From Prevotella sp. (GTDB lineage: Bacteria; Bacteroidota; Bacteroidia; Bacteroidales; Dysgonomonadaceae), in assembly GCA_031271965.1 (NCBI GenBank), contig JAISUS010000017.1:1-64000 (forward strand): a stretch of DNA of 64,000 bases, written 5' to 3'. The first letter of the stretch is position 1, and every line of letters begins with the position of its first letter. The notes below the pieces were generated by a model. The model was given only the letters and a program-made list of their open reading frames with translations. It was not told where the DNA came from and did not search any database. The translations under genes and the position numbers were made by a program. This document shows, in pieces, positions 61,541 to 64,000 of the stretch.

Positions 61541-61616
61541 GATAAACAAAGTATCTAATTAATATACTATTGTATATTGCTGGCGGGAATAATTAATGTT
61601 AATATTATTTTAATCA

Positions 61617-61856
61617 TTACATTGGCTTATAGTTTGAATGCTTCAGATAGTTTTTTACTCGTTTCTCTCTATCTTCTTCGGACATATTAGCCGGGACTTC
61701 GATAGATGTTCTGCTATCGATTCTGATAGAGACCATATCACCAAGACTTTGCTTGTGATCATTCAGCAATTGTATTAACATTTCCTCTTGAGAAAGCCGT
61801 TCAGATTTCTTCATAGAGCTACCTCTTCTCAGAGGTGTCCTTTTTTGTAATTCCAT
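61617..61856 (-). CDS. Small basic protein of unknown function
   Basis: The 79-aa product is charged, starts with a basic tail (MELQKRTPLRRGSSMKKSER) and continues as helices (QEEMLIQLLNDHKQSLGDMVSIRI) and an acidic turn (ANMSEEDREKRVKNYL). No signal peptide or membrane segment. The Met at residue 15 is an alternative start. I know no family. It is a single gene with a terminator 77 bp downstream, and its codon use looks normal, which supports a real gene. Confidence 0.6.
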   Translation of the reverse strand: MELQKRTPLRRGSSMKKSERLSQEEMLIQLLNDHKQSLGDMVSIRIDSRTSIEVPANMSEEDREKRVKNYLKHSNYKPM

Positions 61857-62051
61857 CTTTAATTATTTTTTGACCAATGAATACCAGTCTGTGATATCAA
61901 AAACTTCTCACTAAAACTTACACACAGAATATCAGAATTTTAGCAGATTTACGAACATAACCTTTAATATGTACAAAACCTAATATTTTATATAAACTTC
62001 ACAATTAGCTCCGGAAAAGTGAATTTAAATAACAAATCTTAATTTTGATAT

Positions 62052-62090
62052 AAAAAAAATGAGGCGACTCCAAAATGAAATCGCCTCATT
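62052..62090 (-). terminator. Terminator of the threonine-dehydrogenase gene
   Basis: AATGAGGCGA and TCGCCTCATT form a 10-bp stem followed on the minus strand by TTTTTT, 24 bp after the gene's stop. Confidence 0.85.
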
Positions 62091-62113
62091 ATCTTTATAT
62101 TCTATTCTGCTTT

Positions 62114-63064
62114 TTATAGATTCTTCTTTCGAAGAACATCGATCATATCCACAGTCATTTTCTGAAGATCATATTCAGGTTTCCACCCCCATTCCTGACG
62201 AGCACAGGTATCATCTAACGAATTCGGCCATGAATCGGCTATCGCCTGTTTTAGCGGGTCAACATCATAACTCATCTTAAAATCAGGATAATGTTTCTTA
62301 ATCTCAGCATAAATCATTTCCGGATCAAAACTCATCGAAGCAATATTAAATGAATTACGATGTATAAGTTTCGCAGGGTTTGCCTCCATGATATTGACAG
62401 CCGCATCCAAAGCATCCGGCATATACATCATGTCCATGAAAGTACCGGCTTTTACAGGACAAGTAAAAGCTTCTCCTTTAACAGCCTTGTAATATATCTC
62501 GACAGCATAATCGGTAGTACCCCCACCTGGTAAAGTCAGATTAGAAATGATACCCGGAAAACGAACAGAACGAGTATCTACTCCCCATCGGGTATAGTAA
62601 TAATCGCTCAGTAGCTCACCCATGACTTTAGTTATACCATATACAGTATTCGGCCTTTGCACCGTATCCTGAGGAGTTTTATCTTTTGGCGTATTTGGGC
62701 CAAAAGCGCCGATAGAACTTGGAGTGAAAACCGCACACTTTAATTCTCTCGCTACATCAAGGCAATTCATCAAGCTACCTTCACCTACATCCCATCCGAG
62801 TTTTGGATTTTTTTCAGCTGTAGCCGACAAGATAGCAGCCAGATTGTAGATAGTATCTATCTTATATTTTTTTACGGCATCTGCTATCTGATTTACATCT
62901 GTCGCATCTATTTCTACAGTCGGTCCCCAGTCGAAAAAACCTTCCGGATAAGGAGGTTTATAATATCCGCAGATGACATTACTTTCGCCGTAAATAGAGC
63001 GTAACTTAATACTTAGTTCCGAGCCGATCTGGCCCGTACTACCTACAATAAGAATGTTTTTCAT
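62114..63064 (-). CDS. tdh: SDR-type L-threonine 3-dehydrogenase
   Basis: The enzyme oxidises threonine to 2-amino-3-ketobutyrate with NAD+. The 316-aa product is an extended SDR with GSTGQIGSEL near residue 8, NLAAILSATAEKNP, the Ser of TPSSIGAFGP and the active-site Tyr and Lys in YGITK near residue 144. The segment GTFMDMMYMPDALDA is typical of the UDP-galactose-epimerase-like threonine dehydrogenases, not of the zinc-type E. coli enzyme. It lies 93 bp after kbl, which uses its product, so the assignment is well supported by context. Confidence 0.9.
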   Translation of the reverse strand: MKNILIVGSTGQIGSELSIKLRSIYGESNVICGYYKPPYPEGFFDWGPTVEIDATDVNQIADAVKKYKIDTIYNLAAILSATAEKNPKLGWDVGEGSLMNCLDVARELKCAVFTPSSIGAFGPNTPKDKTPQDTVQRPNTVYGITKVMGELLSDYYYTRWGVDTRSVRFPGIISNLTLPGGGTTDYAVEIYYKAVKGEAFTCPVKAGTFMDMMYMPDALDAAVNIMEANPAKLIHRNSFNIASMSFDPEMIYAEIKKHYPDFKMSYDVDPLKQAIADSWPNSLDDTCARQEWGWKPEYDLQKMTVDMIDVLRKKNL

Positions 63065-63157
63065 TTGAAAAATCTGTTAGTTTTTTTATTTTTCCCCAAT
63101 ATAATTTAACCAGAACTTATAGCCGATCTTTATGACTACAGACTCTATATGAATTTC

Positions 63158-64000
63158 TTATTTAAGAACACCTAATTCTTTTCCAATCTTAGTAAATGCA
63201 GCAATACATTTATCCAGATGTTCTTTTTTATGCCCTGCCGAAATTTGCACCCGGATACGTGCAAGGTCTTTTGGTACAACCGGATAATAAAATCCTGTTA
63301 CATATATACCTTCGTCAAGAAGTTTCGCGGCCATATCTTGTGACAATTTTGCGTCATAAAGCATTACCGCACAAATAGATGATTGAGTCGGTTTTATATC
63401 GAACCCGGCAGCCTTCATTTTTTCTACAAAATAAGTAGTATTTTCGTGCAGAGCGTCCTGAAGTTCGTTACTACGTTCCATCATTTCAAACATCTTAATA
63501 CCTGCGCCTGCAATGGATGGCGGTATTGAGTTCGAGAACAAATAGGGACGGGAACGCTGACGAAGCATGTCTATTATTTCTTTTCTTCCGGTAGTAAATC
63601 CACCAATTGCACCGCCAAAAGCTTTACCCAATGTACCTGTAATAATATCTATTTTACCCTCCAGATTAAATAACTCGGGGGTTCCTCTACCTGTTCTTCC
63701 TACTACTCCTGCAGAATGAGATTCGTCGATCATTACCATTGCATCGTACTTCTGAGCCAGCTCGTATATCTTATCCAATGGAGCTACATTGCCATCCATA
63801 GAGAATACGCCATCGGTAACTATCAGACGAAAGCGTTGCGATTGCGCCAGCTTAAGTTGCTTTTCCAGATCTGCCATATCGGCATTCGCATACCGGTAAC
63901 GAACCGCTTTGCAAAGACGTACCCCGTCAATGATAGACGCATGATTCAATGAATCGGAGATAATGGCATCCTGATCTGTCAGTAAAGGTTCGAATACTCC
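63158..64000 (-). CDS. kbl: Glycine C-acetyltransferase (2-amino-3-ketobutyrate CoA ligase), 5' end outside the window
   Basis: KBL converts 2-amino-3-ketobutyrate and CoA to glycine and acetyl-CoA. The visible 280 residues run open to the window edge and begin GVFEPLLTDQDAIISD. They include DGVFSMDGNVAPLDKIYELA, VMIDESHSAGVVGRTGRGTPE with the PLP-binding Asp and His, and the PLP lysine in TGTLGKAFGGAIGGF. RIRVQISAGHKKEHLDKCI is the usual C-terminal motif. A full protein is about 395 aa, so roughly 115 residues are missing upstream. It is followed by tdh. Confidence 0.95.
   Translation of the reverse strand, partial: GVFEPLLTDQDAIISDSLNHASIIDGVRLCKAVRYRYANADMADLEKQLKLAQSQRFRLIVTDGVFSMDGNVAPLDKIYELAQKYDAMVMIDESHSAGVVGRTGRGTPELFNLEGKIDIITGTLGKAFGGAIGGFTTGRKEIIDMLRQRSRPYLFSNSIPPSIAGAGIKMFEMMERSNELQDALHENTTYFVEKMKAAGFDIKPTQSSICAVMLYDAKLSQDMAAKLLDEGIYVTGFYYPVVPKDLARIRVQISAGHKKEHLDKCIAAFTKIGKELGVLK

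Overview
The window looks like an AT-rich chromosomal segment of a Bacteroidales bacterium, possibly Dysgonomonas or a relative. The grounds are Bacteroidetes-type promoters (TAnnTTTG, several with a TTTG or TTG element 19-20 bp upstream), many lipoproteins and TonB-linked proteins, a SusC/SusD polysaccharide utilization locus (PUL), a DUF6377 regulator, a zinc-free L31 and an SDR-type threonine dehydrogenase. The genus is inference. No rRNA, CRISPR array, complete insertion sequence or prophage was seen.

Layout. 1-2.4 kb: the tail of an unidentified basic protein, an ABC-F ATPase and a small lipoprotein. 2.4-4.4 kb: a BlaR1/BlaI-type sensor-repressor pair facing a cluster of palindromes. 4.6-7.8 kb: a tight six-gene operon from recR to a pentapeptide protein (membrane protein, HAD phosphatase, GNAT, TsaC-type tRNA enzyme). 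7.9-10 kb: sucCD. 10.1-14.2 kb: a five-gene operon of B3/4 protein, AlkD-like protein, NAD(P)HX repair enzyme, HipA-like kinase and DUF3037. 14.4-28.8 kb: cell-envelope and housekeeping genes (OmpA-like lipoprotein, nucleotidyltransferase/GHMP-kinase fusion, M23 and S41 peptidases, tRNA-Glu, rpsT, MaoC hydratase, DUF4954, lipA, rpmE2), with a decayed regulator, a MITE-like element and dispersed repeats.

28.9-47.9 kb is the main accessory block. SusC, SusD and a third lipoprotein are followed by two enzyme sets, each holding a uronan lyase, a GH88 unsaturated uronyl hydrolase and a GH2. In one set the lyase and GH88 are separate lipoproteins; in the other they are fused in one secreted protein. 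Both GH2 enzymes carry the Asn-x-Lys motif associated with beta-glucuronidases. The PUL therefore reads as a system for a glucuronic-acid-rich polymer: capture by SusCD, lyase cleavage, GH88 removal of the unsaturated end and GH2 trimming. A lactonase-like lipoprotein and a membrane-bound HTH regulator flank it.

48-53 kb carries threonine aldolase, a TIGR01777 SDR, a YhcH-family protein with an acyltransferase, an exported protein and an ECF sigma factor. 53.4-56 kb holds an AraC regulator and 1.8 kb with no confident gene but with promoters and hairpins on both strands that suggest small transcripts. 56-61.4 kb is a parC operon. The window ends in threonine-to-glycine catabolism genes, with kbl cut by the window edge.
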